Assembly (NCBI RefSeq): GCF_036884655.1
Contig: NC_088330.1
Span: 34,329,001 to 34,393,000, forward strand
Source: Musa acuminata AAA Group
Taxonomy: Eukaryota; Streptophyta; Magnoliopsida; Zingiberales; Musaceae
DNA: 64,000 bases
Reading direction: 5' to 3'
A program made the position numbers and the translations under genes. The first letter of the stretch is position 1, and each line of letters opens with the position of its first letter. Below the pieces are notes generated by a model. It ran no database searches. It saw only the letters and a list, made by a program, of their open reading frames with translations, and was not told the DNA's origin. Below, in pieces: positions 48,427 through 60,331 of the stretch.

Positions 48427-49744
48427 GATGAGTAGTACACTAACTAGGCACTCAATTTAGTTGGATCATGACGAGGAACATCTTAAAGAAAATAGTGAGC
48501 AACTTGAATAAACAACTAGAAAAAGTGAAGGTTAATGGGGCAGCAATTGACTCTTCTTTTCTTTAGCTACTCCGGAAGCTTGGAGTATGAGAATAACTCA
48601 GATACGTGCAAAGAAGGAAGAAGTTCATGCACCTAATCTTCGGAACCATTGAGGAAAAGCAAGCTACTAAGAACAGGAGAAAACATTGGAGAAGATATAA
48701 ATCTTGGCCTGAAACAGTAAGGAGATCTGATAAGAAGAGTCTATTTAACAAAAACTTCTTGCATAGGAAAAATCCAAATATGTGATTAAAAAGGAAGAGC
48801 TTCAAGCGTTTTTCCTACTGAAACAAAGAATGGCTGGCAAGGCTTTCACACCCCATCACGTTCCCACTCATCTTTAAGGAATATATTACTTGCTCTCTTT
48901 CCCTATTTGTTTTCCCCCACATATATATCTTCTCTAATAGCACCAAATAAGTGGTACCACTGTACAAACTACTGCAGCCATGAATGGCACTTCCAACCTA
49001 AAGCTCCACTAGGGAAATCTAAAGAAAAAGTAAGCACAAAGGTTCAAAAGTTATATTTTCTTTTTCCAAATTTGAGGAAATCATTCAACAAAAACAATGT
49101 GTTTTTATCTCAGTTGTGAATACAGATGAAAAAAAACAAACCTGTTATGAACTTAATTTCTTTGTTCTTAGATTAAAAGACTATCGACCTTATATATATA
49201 CACATGCATACCATATTATAAATTTATAAACCAAGAAGCCAACATATAACGAACTTACCTGCCTTCTTCATGAATCCGTCAACTGATCATATCATTCCTA
49301 CTTGAATAAAACATCATTTAAGGTTATCTAAGAAAACTAAACTAGCTTGGAGTCTAATGCAAGTAGTTAACTTAGAGAATGAAGCACAGTGAAAGGGGTA
49401 AGTAATATATTTTTGTATCTCTCATATAATATTCCCAGCTAAAATAAGTTATCTGGAATCAATGACCTTGTCTGCCGTTTTTGCTGCTAATGATGGCCTC
49501 AGACATGCCTTTTTCTTTATCCTGCCATGATGCATGAGTGCTCAGTCTAATCAATTCATATCTCACACACTTGAGTGGTGGAGGTCCATTCTAGATCATT
49601 TATCCATGTTTGCATACCATTTGTCCTTGATTTTTTTTCTCTTTTGAACTTTTGGAAGGCCATGTTCAACTTTTATCTTCTTTTGATCCAATCCAAATGC
49701 CTCACCAAATAATTTCATTAACAGAGTTTCGAGTTTCTTCAGCT
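48427..49744. other. Intergenic DNA between two minus-strand genes
   Basis: It includes the presumed 5' leader and promoter of the two-TM protein gene and the 3' end of the NOXY2-like gene. Open frames at 48563-48805 and 48907-49119 are not supported by similarity. Confidence 0.45.
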
Positions 49745-49981
49745 TCAAATGCAAGCATTAGAGGTGAAACCATGGCCCTTGTCCAACAAGATCAGGTTTT
49801 GAAGCTTCGAGATGAAATCATTATCTTGAGACAGCCAGCTCCAAGAAGAGGAATCAACAGCTATAAATGATCTGAAACGAACAGAGGCGATGGCGCTGTG
49901 AAGTTGCATCAGCGACTCAACAGTTGCGGATGCCGATGAGACCGACCTACAGAACTCAGTAGGAAACATTGAAAACCCAGA

Positions 49982-50014
<33 letters not shown>

Positions 50015-50131
50015 AAAGGATCAAAAGCAAGTCTTCCATCACCTCCAGGCGAGAGGGGACGTTCTGTGCGGCAGCGAGGACTGCGGCAAGAGGGTTTTGG
50101 AGCGGACCGCAGCGGATCTCCCAGGCGGCAT
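49745..50131 (-). CDS. NOXY2-like small mitochondrial-type protein
   Basis: Two exons are visible. Exon 1 (50131-50043) encodes a basic, serine- and proline-rich start (MPPGRSAAVRSKTLLPQSSL) that looks like a mitochondrial targeting peptide. A 96-base intron with donor GTGATG, acceptor ctgtag and a (CT)n run joins it in phase to exon 2 (49946 down). Exon 2 carries the family core SVSSASATVESLMQLHSAIA followed by FIAVDSSSWSWLSQ. This matches my memory of the plant NONRESPONDING TO OXYLIPINS 2-like family (about 90-100 residues). In relatives the core is followed by an intron and a tiny last exon. Here the expected donor reads caagATAATG instead of caagGTAATG, and the frame runs on for 26 codons to a stop at 49745. 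Total 96 residues. Confidence 0.6.
49985..50012. repeat. (GA)n microsatellite in the intron of the NOXY2-like gene
   Basis: About 28 bases of GA on the plus strand, that is a polypyrimidine run on the coding strand, between the two exons. Confidence 0.9.
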
Positions 50132-51170
50132 CACTGCCGACGTACAAGGCGACGGTATTGACCTCTAAACCCTGAAGTGCCGTTGTAGTGTTCTCCATTG
50201 TGATTAGGTCTTTTTGTGACTTGTTTACGTGCATTACTTTTGGCAATCCCCCACCGCCCAACCGCCTTTTATTTTTTTTTAATAAGACCAATCGATTTCT
50301 CATAATCATTTAATTGATTCGGGATATGATCTTCTGGATCTTCGGGTCGTTGGGTCATAACTTAATGTTTTAAATTCTAAAAATATTAAATTAATTTAAT
50401 AAATATTAAAAATTATTTTTCATCTTTTCTTCTTCGATCTTCGTATCATCATAATTGATTATCTTTCTTTTTTCCATCGACGATAAAAGATGCTTTGACG
50501 ATTGCAAGAAAAAGAAAAACGATTATATGAAATAATTTGTTAAAATTAAATGATAAATTAATAATATTTATGTCGATTTAGGGAGAAATATCCTAAGAAT
50601 ATTAAAAGTTATAAATAATAAAAACATATCTACCAAAGTTGAAAATGACAAACTTACTTTAATAGTCAAACAATAGTCAACTAACATAGTTTAACATAGT
50701 TTATCTATCAATGACTATTTTGTATTTGTTTTATGGATGCAACTTTAACCTAACAAACTTGCCCATACATATATACATACATACATACATAAATATACAT
50801 ATATATATATAGTGTATGTATATATATAAATATGTATATGTACACACACGTGTATATATATATATATATATATATTCTACAATGTACATGAATCTCACAA
50901 CTATATTGTTCTAATAAAATTTTGAAAATATTTTCAATATAAATTTTTATTCTGTTATATAAATATATTAACATTATATATAAAACCATGAAAACCACAA
51001 AATTTATGACAGAATTTGTACAGTAGTGGGAGCCAACATTTTATCAGAAATGACTGCAGATCTACTAATGTATATCATCTAAACAATAGAGCTGTGCAGA
51101 ACATAAACCAGCAATCCAAAACTATTACTAGTCGTGCAGGAAGTAACAGAAGCAGAAGCACCTTCCACAG
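50132..51170. other. Intergenic DNA, including TA- and CA-rich microsatellites
   Basis: No gene seen. The part from 50763 to 50875 is a mosaic of (TACA)n, (TA)n and (CA)n runs. The first 150 bases after 50131 would be the promoter and leader of the NOXY2-like gene. Confidence 0.5.
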
Positions 51171-52136
51171 TCACTGAACCACGGTGGTCTCAAGTGGCAC
51201 AGAACTTTCCACTTCTTTGGTTTCTGAAGTCCTCTGTGCAACACTCTTTGACATTCCAAACATCTGAAACATATACAAGAAAATAAGTTGCAGACAAATT
51301 CATGACCTCTCCGAGGGATAGTGTTTTCCTACTGACCTTTTGGATAGTCTTTTTAAAGCAAGATTTGTGCTCATCCATAGAGGCATTAATGAATTCGTCC
51401 ATATGGTCTCTCAGATCCTCCAAAAAGCTAGCTTCCTCCGATTTCTTCTTTCGGCATGAGGCCATGGCTTGATCAACTGACCGCAGCTTTTCGGATTGAG
51501 GTTTTTGTGCTTCCATTTTGTGTGGAAAATTTCTCTGCAGACCAGGCATGTCATTGTAATGTACAATGTTTAAAACATTTAAAAGCAGACAGTATAATTA
51601 AATGGAATCTTCCTCTATCATTTTTTTTTTTGCATAAAACACAATTCAGCTGAATGAGATCAGGATCATGAGTTAAAGCAACATTAACAATCATATAGAA
51701 ATGTTTAGACTCATAGAAACTACTACTACACTCTTTTGCTGGTCTCCGTACAATAAGATACAGCTCATAAGAAACATATTAGAAGTGAAAAGATAATCTT
51801 GTTCTCATTCTGTTGAGCAAAAGAAAATGAATTATCAAAACCGGTGAACAGATCTGCAGACCTAAAAGTTGTTGACAAAGGTGAGCCATATAAAACATCA
51901 TGTTCATCTACAATTGTTCAATGAATAAATTCTCATTGTAGTTTAAGTCCTGTGATGTTAAGTTATGACAGCATAAAATGCATGAAACATACATTGGACC
52001 AATCACATTCATGCTGACACATGCCGAGCTCCTCTTCATCATCTCCACTATGGGTGAGACAAGGTACATCATACAAATGCATACCATCTCCAAAATCTTG
52101 ATTAGCTTTATTTATACTTCTTTTGGAATGGATCAT
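51171..52136 (-). CDS. RNase P subunit P38-like small acidic protein
   Basis: Three exons are visible: 52141-51993, 51534-51337 and 51263-51171, with GT-AG introns (donors GTATGT and GTCAGT). From the ATG at 52136 they give 144 residues. The first exon is acidic (HSGDDEEELGMCQHECDWSN). The second has the conserved core SEEASFLEDLRDHMDEFINA followed by SMDEHKSCFKKTIQK, and the third reads MFGMSKSVAQRTSETKEVES and ends PLETTVVQ. I recall this core from plant proteins annotated as ribonuclease P subunit P38-like; the activity is unproven. The first visible exon opens in phase 2, so an upstream coding exon is possible. A promoter with a TATA box lies at about 53425. Confidence 0.6.
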
Positions 52137-52141
52137 CAATG

Positions 52142-53431
52142 CTGAATTGACATTATTAATTACCACTAAATAAATTCATAGTGACTATTTGAACCACTGT
52201 ATGAATAATTAGAGTTATAAACAACCATATAATTAGTCAAAAAAGATTAGATGTATTTTTCTTGTTGTTAAAAGTAACTATTAATAGGTGCAATGATAAA
52301 GCCAGAGTGACATATTAAAGGGTAACAACAACCTAAACCTACACACCATGTGGGTTAAGCCCCCTACAGAATATTTAGAACATGCTTCTTAGAAATAGAT
52401 AATAACTTATACACTATCTGAAATCATAGCAGACATGCAATATGAGGCTCTTCTTGCACAAAAAACAAACAGTAAAAATATAATACAAATCATTATAGTC
52501 AAAAGCAAAAGCACAGGGCGCTAAAAGGCACCAAAGTGTGAAAATGCTTGAGGTTCCGAGAGAAGCGAGACACTATTGGATATTAAAATTTAAAAAATAT
52601 ATCATGATTGATAAATATGATTATTAAAAAAAAATAACACATCAAATTCATTTAAAGTACGAAACTACAGTATTCACATCTAATAACAAAAATGACAAAA
52701 CAAAACAAAATTAACACCGCTTATGTGGTTGTGGGTTGCTATCGGTTGGAAGGGGAAGAGGGAGGAGGAGGAAGGAAAGGGGGCTGTGGTCTGGGAGGGG
52801 AGAAGCAGGGGATGGCACAGGCGGCGGCGAGGCAAAGAAGAGGGGAGGGAGAGGGCTGCAGCGAAGAGGGGAAGAGGCTGGCGGCGGGCGCGGGCGCGGA
52901 GGCTGTGGCGAAGGAGAGGAAGAGGGGAGGCAGGGAAATACGGCGGCGGACGCACGCGATCCATCGGAAAGAAACAGTAATGTCCCAAGAACAAATTAGG
53001 CTTGGATATATAGTTAAACTTCACTTTTTTCCGCAGGAATTCAGAGATAAGCATCACAAATTTGGGGAAAATGGAAGCAGGTAATCAAGAATCATGACAA
53101 GAACAGATTATAATTGTCAGATCATATATATGAACGAAGTTTAAGGTAATACAAAGAGATAAAATAAGAGGAAACAACCCTAGAAATTCACAATCCGCAA
53201 CGACGACACTAATAAAGATCGAAACGAAGGTAAAGATGGAACGACGTTTAAGGCAATACAAAGAGATGAGATCGAGAGGAAACAACCCTAGAAATTCACA
53301 ATCCGCAACGACGACACTAATGAAGATCGAAACGAAGGTAAAGATGGAGAGGGAGATGCGAACCTAATTTGAGAGAACGGAAGCAGATGGACGAAGAACG
53401 CAGCGTTGTGTCCTTGGGGTTTTATAGCAGA
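52142..53431 (-). promoter_or_regulatory. 5' region of the P38-like gene with GC island and duplicated leader
   Basis: Read on the minus strand, a TATA box (ctataaaacc, about 53422-53431) is followed by a pyrimidine-rich leader-like stretch. A 107-base unit is then tandemly duplicated (53132-53238 and 53239-53345). Further on is a GC-rich, purine-rich (plus strand) island at 52735-52975. The island keeps open frames on both strands, but the translations are low-complexity and I do not recognise them. How these pieces splice to the coding exons at 52141 is not clear. Confidence 0.4.
53132..53345. repeat. 107-base tandem duplication
   Basis: Two copies in direct orientation, 53132-53238 and 53239-53345, with about ten differences. 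Both contain aaacaaccctagaaattcac and gcaacgacgacactaat. Confidence 0.9.
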
Positions 53432-53567
53432 CGCGGATCCGTCGGTTTTGGCATGTGCCTATAATCTTGAGAAAGGGGGCCGAAAAAGACGGGGCGGATC
53501 GCATTCCTTCCATATCCGAACCGATAGATCTACGGGTCGGATACTTGGAAGTCCGACCCAACCCAAA

Positions 53568-53571
<4 letters not shown>

Positions 53572-53600
<29 letters not shown>
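53572..53600. repeat. (TA)n microsatellite
   Basis: About 29 bases of TA upstream of the P38-like gene promoter. Confidence 0.9.
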
Positions 53601-53604
<4 letters not shown>

Positions 53605-56200
53605 CCAAGTATTTATAGACATATATTACTCGCTGATATCCATTCAACAAATCCGAAAAATTAACTACTATTGGCTCATAATTATCACTGAATTAATTAT
53701 TTTTATTTTTCAGCAATTATTTGACCCATTATATTTGTCAATAATTTGTATACCAACAATCAACTCACAGAGATTTAACTACAATGATACTATATATTTT
53801 TGATTTTGCAGGAATATAAATTGCTAGGCTTAAACTTAGAGGGGGTAAATAAGAAGGTCACTAACCTTAGAGGAATACACAGTTTTACTCTGTTGATAAT
53901 AGAAGATTATATGTTAAGTAGAAGCATTGCAAGCTAATTATTCCTATTTAGAAGATGGTTTCTTGGATATGCATACTTGAGATTAAAACTAGTAAAGGCC
54001 TAAAAATATGCTTCTTAAGAAAGTGTTGTCGATGTTTGATGGGATGATAGTGATGGTTGAAATAGATGGAGAGGATAAGGACAAGGCATGGATATCAGAA
54101 AACATTCACATTATTCTTTAAGAAGATTAAGACATTAGGAGATATGCATATAGATCACAGTTTATGTTATGAAATGAATATACTTTGGTTTGGATTAAAC
54201 AAAGCAGGGGAATACTTTAACAAAAAAATTAAACACAGAAGAGTTGTCAGTGATCAGCATGCTTTCTTCTCAAAGAGACCGTCAGGACGTGAGAAAACAG
54301 AACAAAGAGGTGTATAGATGAGAAATGCACAGAGCATAGTGTTTACAAGGGATGCTCGAGAAAGATAAAAAAGGAATTAAATGAACCACTTACGAATGAC
54401 AATTAACAAAACAAAGGATTAAATTAGCACTATGCAAACAGGGGAGCATGGAAATAAGTCAATTCTCTGAAAGAAGGCCAAACTTGTGTGCAATATGCAT
54501 TGTCTGCAGCAGAGTGTAACTCAGAAATGTGAAATTATATTAAATAACTATCAAATATACAAAGAAAAATGCATGCCCAGGAAAACTTGCATGGACATGG
54601 TGTGCCTGTTCAGACAAATAATGCTGACATCACCAACATATGAAACAGTTGGACATTTCACAAGAACTGGCACTAAATTACTAGTGCAAGACATCATGCC
54701 GCTTTCAGCATGGTAAGCACAGAAGCAAAATAATGTTCGATGGTATCACCAGTATCGTGGCACAACCAGTTTCAAAAATGTGTTAGCAGTGTACGTATCT
54801 ATGATGTGCTCGGGATTGGTCAATCCCGTTCCACAATAGCTGAGTGCATGCCATTATGCTGCTTTCAGCATGGTAGACACCAGAAGCAAAATAATGTACA
54901 ACAGTATTCTATTATCATGGCAAACCCTATTCCAAAAATGTGCTGGCAGTGTAGGTATCTGCAGTGTTTTCTGGATAGATTGAAATCAGCTGATTCGAAG
55001 TGGAATCAGCTGCTGTCAATGTGATCTCCCCCAAGAAATCAGGCATCTACAGGAAGTTGGCCGGAAAATGCTAGATCTTGGCTGGACCCTGGAGATCAGC
55101 TAGAATTGACCAGAATCAGATAAATTTTCTTAAAACTTGGCAATCTGGCTGATTTAATCAAATATAGAGAGAGAGTCTATTGCAGCAGGAATTAGCAGGT
55201 ATGCCCAGTGAAAATGATGGATGATGGTGATCTTGAGGAGATAAGAATAGCTATAAGAGTAAGTAGAAGATCCTTATCGAGGACATCAGGAGATAACCAT
55301 CAGTTCTTGTACAGTCATTCAGCTTCAATACATATTGGATATCTTCAAAGGGCGATTGGAAGCAGAAACAAAATTAAGGTTTCACAAAGTGCCAATGTAT
55401 AAATAAGCAGCGATTCGTAGAGTCAGGGATGTATTTGTCACATGCTACTAAAAACAGAAATCAATGCATCCGAAGTTAAAGACTGTGCCACAAGAGCTCA
55501 TGATAGAGATATGGTTTCATCATAGTCATATTCCCTTCCATACAGCTGATAATTCTTATTGTCAAGATATAAGGAACATCATTAAAAACAAAGGCCAAGG
55601 GGTTAATATCCTTACTGGCAGAGATCTAGAGGACACAGTATGATTTATTATAGTCGATGAGATCAAAGTTTGGGTGGGAACAGATCATAAAATACCAGGA
55701 CAAGATGGGTTGTAATCTAAGATTTGATGCATAGATTCCTTATGTCTCACGAGAACTGTATTTTTTAAGTCAGTAATTGAAAACATAAACAAGCAAAATA
55801 TATTTATGGTGAGAACAGAGTTGTTCAGATAGTTACTGATAAGAGATCACATTTCAAAGCAGCTGGTAAATCACCTCAATTCATGCATGCTTTTACATAA
55901 ACATATTTATGGTGATTTCTGATTCCTTGATGACCAGCCCGTCTAATTAATTAAACAACAAAATAACTCAAACCGTATCAAGAAATGAAAGAGATTATGT
56001 CAATATATGAGAAGCATTTCTGACAGAATATAAATTGCTATGAAATTTATATTCACATCACTTCAGAAGAATAAAAAGGAGCAAAGTGATAAAAGAAAAC
56101 GCCAAGATAAGATAACAAACCCCAAAGGAATTCCTTGTTGCGAATGTGCAGATAAGGAAAAGCCTGAAAAGCAAAAGATTTCAACATGATTAAATGAAAA
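53601..56200. other. Intergenic DNA with a diverged tandem duplication
   Basis: No gene supported. A segment of about 120 bases occurs at 54695-54816 and again, diverged, at 54855-54976; both copies carry gctttcagcatggta and agaagcaaaataatgt. Open frames at 54066-54317, 54486-54716 and 54740-55024 show no similarity I recognise. Confidence 0.5.
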
Positions 56201-56299
56201 GTATCCATTTAATCATCATATAATCGATCACGGCTCGAGGGGGGAAAAAAAGGGAAGAGATTGGAGAACGGTACTGGGGGTTCTTCGCCGTGATGATGA

Positions 56300-56640
56300 C
56301 CCTCGGAGAGGTTATAGATCGAGAGCATACGTTATCTTCTCCCATTTCGCGGTCTCGTCTGCAAGGATCACAACAACTAAGCATAAATTACGACACCGAG
56401 ACACATAAAGAGAAACAAATCCCCAGCTCACGACGGTGGTCGAACAGATCAAAACCTAATCGAAACGGAAAGAGAAAACGAGAGAGTGACAACGCTACGG
56501 GCGTCATCGTGAGCGGAGGCTGAGAAGCTCCGCTAGGTTGGGGCGACGGCGCGTCCATTCGCTCCTCGGCGAGGAAGAAGCGAAGCCGATCGGAGGCCGA
56601 ATCTCGCGCCATGGTTGGTTGCGAGGTATAAGCCAACGGG
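56300..56640 (-). other. GC-rich possible first exons of an unassigned minus-strand transcript
   Basis: On the minus strand an ATG at 56612 opens MARDSASDRLRFFLAEERMD followed by a serine/proline-rich stretch. A second GC-rich block below about 56345 follows a good acceptor (tccttgcag) and has a GTATGC donor after a short exon. The composition and splice-like signals suggest the 5' end of a gene, but no downstream exons could be recognised within several kilobases. It may be a non-coding transcript or a relic. Confidence 0.3.
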
Positions 56641-58629
56641 TTATCTTTATCCTTTGCGAAAACCCGAATCCGCTATCCGAACCCAAACCCGACCCGAATA
56701 CGATGGACGAAATGATATCTCAGCCATGTCACAGGATAGCAATCATACCCCTATGTGATTCGAGACTACGACTGGGGCCCATTTAGACGGGATGGAACAT
56801 CCACTCACAATGCGTGTAAGTAGCACAGGTAACGTAGACGTAGAACCGTGACTCGCTGTGTTTGGTGTCAACTATAGACAGCATTTTGTATTATTTCATT
56901 AATGTGTTATCTTACGTTCATATTATCTAAATCTATAATGGTTCATTTTTATTTTATTTTTAAGGCATTAGATTATTTGATACGTATATTATTTTATATT
57001 CTAATAATTGTATTAAGTCTATCAATCCTTATAAGTCGGATGAACAGTTTATTGAATGGTTAGGGATGGATAAATAATTTATTTTGATATGACTGGAAGC
57101 CTCTTAATTAGCCCTATAAGGTTAATTTAATACATCAGAATTTTGATTCCTTTATGTCAATTAATACAAATCTACAATTATGTTTAGTAAATATTATGAC
57201 CGACGTTAGAACATTACGATTTTATTATTGTCTTACGATCAGCTGAAATTATTTTGTTGGTTCTTTTTTTTTTTACATAACTTCAAGTTTTTTTAATTAT
57301 TTTAATTTTCATGAATAAGTCTACACAATAATAATAAAATCGTAAGTCTTAACTATTTAGGGTTTCATGAATAAATCTCTTATTACAAAAAAAATTACTT
57401 CGAGTTCATTAGCCTCCATCAGAAAGTAAACAAGCTGACATCTTCCATAAGGTACAGTCAAAGAAACAAAATTAATTTCAAAGACTAAATCCATACATTA
57501 ATAATTATTTAGTTGATAGTATTTGTAGATACATTATGTCTAACCTAAAACTATACTGAGAAAAAGTGATGCTTTACTGAAATGAAGAAGTGGTCTTACA
57601 AAATGGATTTCAAAGCAGTCTTGTGATTGTATTATTCTCATCTTTTGTGCATTCTTCCTTCCTGTGTATTGGTTAGAAGATTAGAGTTTGACAAATTCTG
57701 CATTGGTAGAAAACTCATGAATTAGTCATTCATTTCTATTAATAGAATAAAATGTAATCTTCATTACAATGAGAAATATGATAATTCTTTTTTTATCATC
57801 TAATTTATTGACTTAAATACCTTATCATTGATGATAATTTTTTCTATCGAAAAAACTGATATGTAGGATATGAAAATAGAGATGAATGGAAGATTAATCT
57901 CACATTGCTAATATTTAAAATAGTTGAATGGCATGTAATAAATTTGACTCAACTAAACAGCTCAGATTTTTTAAATACATTGATGTCAAGTAACATGAAT
58001 GTTAACCTTATCAATTCCACTCAAAATCAAATTATAAATCCCTGAATAAAAAAAAAATCAACATAGGAGTAAAACCAATTAATTAATTTTTATCTAAATT
58101 AGCCAAAATTAAGAAGATGTCATTCTGAATCCAAGAAATGCTTTGAGTTGCTGTCAGTGGCTGAACTGGGGTTTTATTATGCAGACAATAAGTTCTGTCA
58201 AGTGATCATGTCTATGAGATTGGATTAATACTTTTGGCTGCATCTGTCTGATTAGAGCATGTACTGGGAAAAATCTTTCTCTAAACCTTGATAGTGCTGC
58301 AAAACTATTAGCCTTCTTGTAATGGTTTGGAATCAAAGAAAATGGATTCTGATGTTCCTTGACAAGCCTGCTATCAGGAAAGTTTGATTGGGTTACCACA
58401 AATCCCAAAAGCTTAAGCTATTAGAAGAGCACCAAAACTCTATTAAACTTTTAACATCATATTCTCTATGATTGTGAGGATTATTGATACCATTTGTGTT
58501 TTCTTTATATATCTTGCAAAGTGTACAGTTTATAAATTTAGCAGTGGCACCACAAACTCCTTTTTGTTTTGCATGTACAATTTGCATAGGTTTTTGTTGG
58601 AGCAAAAAAGAAGCAAAATGTCTTCAGAT
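56641..58629. other. AT-rich intergenic DNA
   Basis: Nothing coding is seen. The part nearest 58629 is the likely 3' UTR of the next minus-strand gene. Confidence 0.5.
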
Positions 58630-60059
58630 TTAGGAGTCCTTCTCACCATCAGAAATATAAAATATCAGCAGTAAACATAATGGGGTTACCAAATAGGCTG
58701 CAATCTTCAGCAAGTCTTCAGTCTCCTTTGAGATCACACCAATTCTAGACCAGTCCCCACTGTACCTGATCCAGTGCATCACAGTATCAGTTTTGGAAGT
58801 AGAATGCTGGATTAACCACAGGAGATTAGATTACAGTAAATGGCAGCTAAAACTTTGTGCAGTGTACAGAGATATGCAGTGAAGGAAACTTATTCTTCCA
58901 TAGCAAGTGATTGCTTGAATTGCTATGTTGAATACAAGATCTTCCTTTTGTATAGGGAGTAGACAACAATTACGGATGAAGGTGTAATCATAAGCACTTG
59001 AAACAAGACATAACATAATTTAGGAACACTACACAAATGAGGGCAACCCAATCTCTGCCTCTGCTTCTTGATTCATCAACCGGATGTTCTAAACTTGCTG
59101 GATACTTGGTCATCATTTTGAGGTTCTCATGTATGTTACCACAGATAATTTGGATACTATACTCTGAATTGCAGACAAGCATTTAGCCTACCATGTTCCA
59201 AAAATTCTGTCTTGATGGAGCACATCTATTGGACTTGTGATGGCATTAATTAGCTTGGGCTAATTATATTGATGATTGCAGACATTATTTATATATAAAT
59301 AAATCTAATTGTTATTGATTGGGAAACTAAAGAAAAAGTATCAATATCCTACAAGCAATTAGTTCTATTCAGGGGAAGAAAGAAAAAAGGCAGCAGAAGA
59401 AGGAATATATATTGTGAAACATTCCAATTATATTCAGGAAAAGGTCACTTAACCTCATTATCATATCTCACAAGAGCTGCAAGTCTCAAAGCTTTATAAT
59501 CTTTGGTATGGGAAAATACTTCACAATCAATTTGATATGGAGGAGGAACACAAAAAACATATGCATGCCAAAGATATGTTTTTTTTTTTTTCCATCAATC
59601 AGTTCATTCACTACAAAGATGTATCAAAAGACAAATTATTTGTCAGGAATCACCAATGAACATAGAGGCTTTGGTGAAGCATTAATCATCATCATTTTCA
59701 GTGGAATTCATTATCAATTAGAAAATAATGAAATTTCCTGACACCAACTCTGATTTAAGAGCTCCATAAACTCATCCTTGTTGTACAAGTTGCTCAAGCA
59801 AAACACACACCAGTATGAACTACGGTGTTAAGGCTTACCCAGCATCAAGGAATCCCAGTCCAAATAGGACAACAGCAGATCTGGCAAGAACAGCTTTGGA
59901 TGCCCTCAGGGAGAAGGTTGTTTCTCCTGCTTGGGAGTCTCCTCCAATGTTCTCTTTCTTCGCCCGTGCAGGTTTGAGTAGCCTCCGGTTACTGCTGCAT
60001 GGGAGCAGGTGGGGAAACCACCTGAAACGAGGGGCAAAGCTCTTCCCCGACACTATCAT
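58630..60059 (-). CDS. Small plastid-type membrane protein (YSGDWSRIG family), function unknown
   Basis: Two exons, 60059-59839 and 58765-58630, join in phase across a 1,073-base GT-AG intron (donor GTAAGC, acceptor atcag) to give 118 residues. The N-terminus is basic and rich in Ser/Arg (KSFAPRFRWFPHLLPCSSNR), like a plastid transit peptide. A hydrophobic segment (AVLARSAVVLFGLGFLDAG) closes exon 1. Exon 2 begins YSGDWSRIGVISKETEDLLK and ends with a second hydrophobic segment (LCLLLIFYI) and a short tail. I remember the DAGYSGDWSRIG-ISKE block from uncharacterised plant plastid proteins, possibly DUF7887. The frame stays open for at least 20 codons upstream of the ATG but offers no earlier ATG. 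Confidence 0.75.
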
Positions 60060-60248
60060 GCTTCCCTTGTCCTGCAGAGGATTGAGCTCAGTCGTGGGGA
60101 TCGGCAGAGCCGACGACAAAAAGAACGCGGGCAGCCACTCAAGACTCGGATAACGTTTCAGTACGTGTTGTGTTCTTTTGGTGCTTCCAGAAACAAGACG
60201 CAGAAGTGTTTTTTGTTTTTGTTTCCATGAACAAAGTTAATTACCCAC

Positions 60249-60251
<3 letters not shown>

Positions 60252-60330
<79 letters not shown>
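60252..60330. repeat. (TA)n microsatellite
   Basis: About 65 bases of uninterrupted TA followed by imperfect TA. It lies about 200 bases upstream of the start of the YSGDWSRIG-family gene, in its presumed promoter. Confidence 0.95.

Positions 60331-60331
<1 letters not shown>

Noticed and set aside
49956..50309. 117-codon minus-strand frame starting MIMRNRL
   Set aside because: The alternative frame with the MPPGRSAAVRSK start joins in phase with the recognised NOXY2-like exon 2, so this frame is a shadow.
52680..53057. 125-codon minus-strand frame with a Pro/Leu/Arg-rich translation
   Set aside because: Low complexity driven by the GC island; could not be joined convincingly to the P38-like exons.
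59815..60153. 112-codon plus-strand frame opposite the YSGDWSRIG-family exon 1
   Set aside because: Antisense shadow; the minus-strand exon joins in phase to a recognised second exon.
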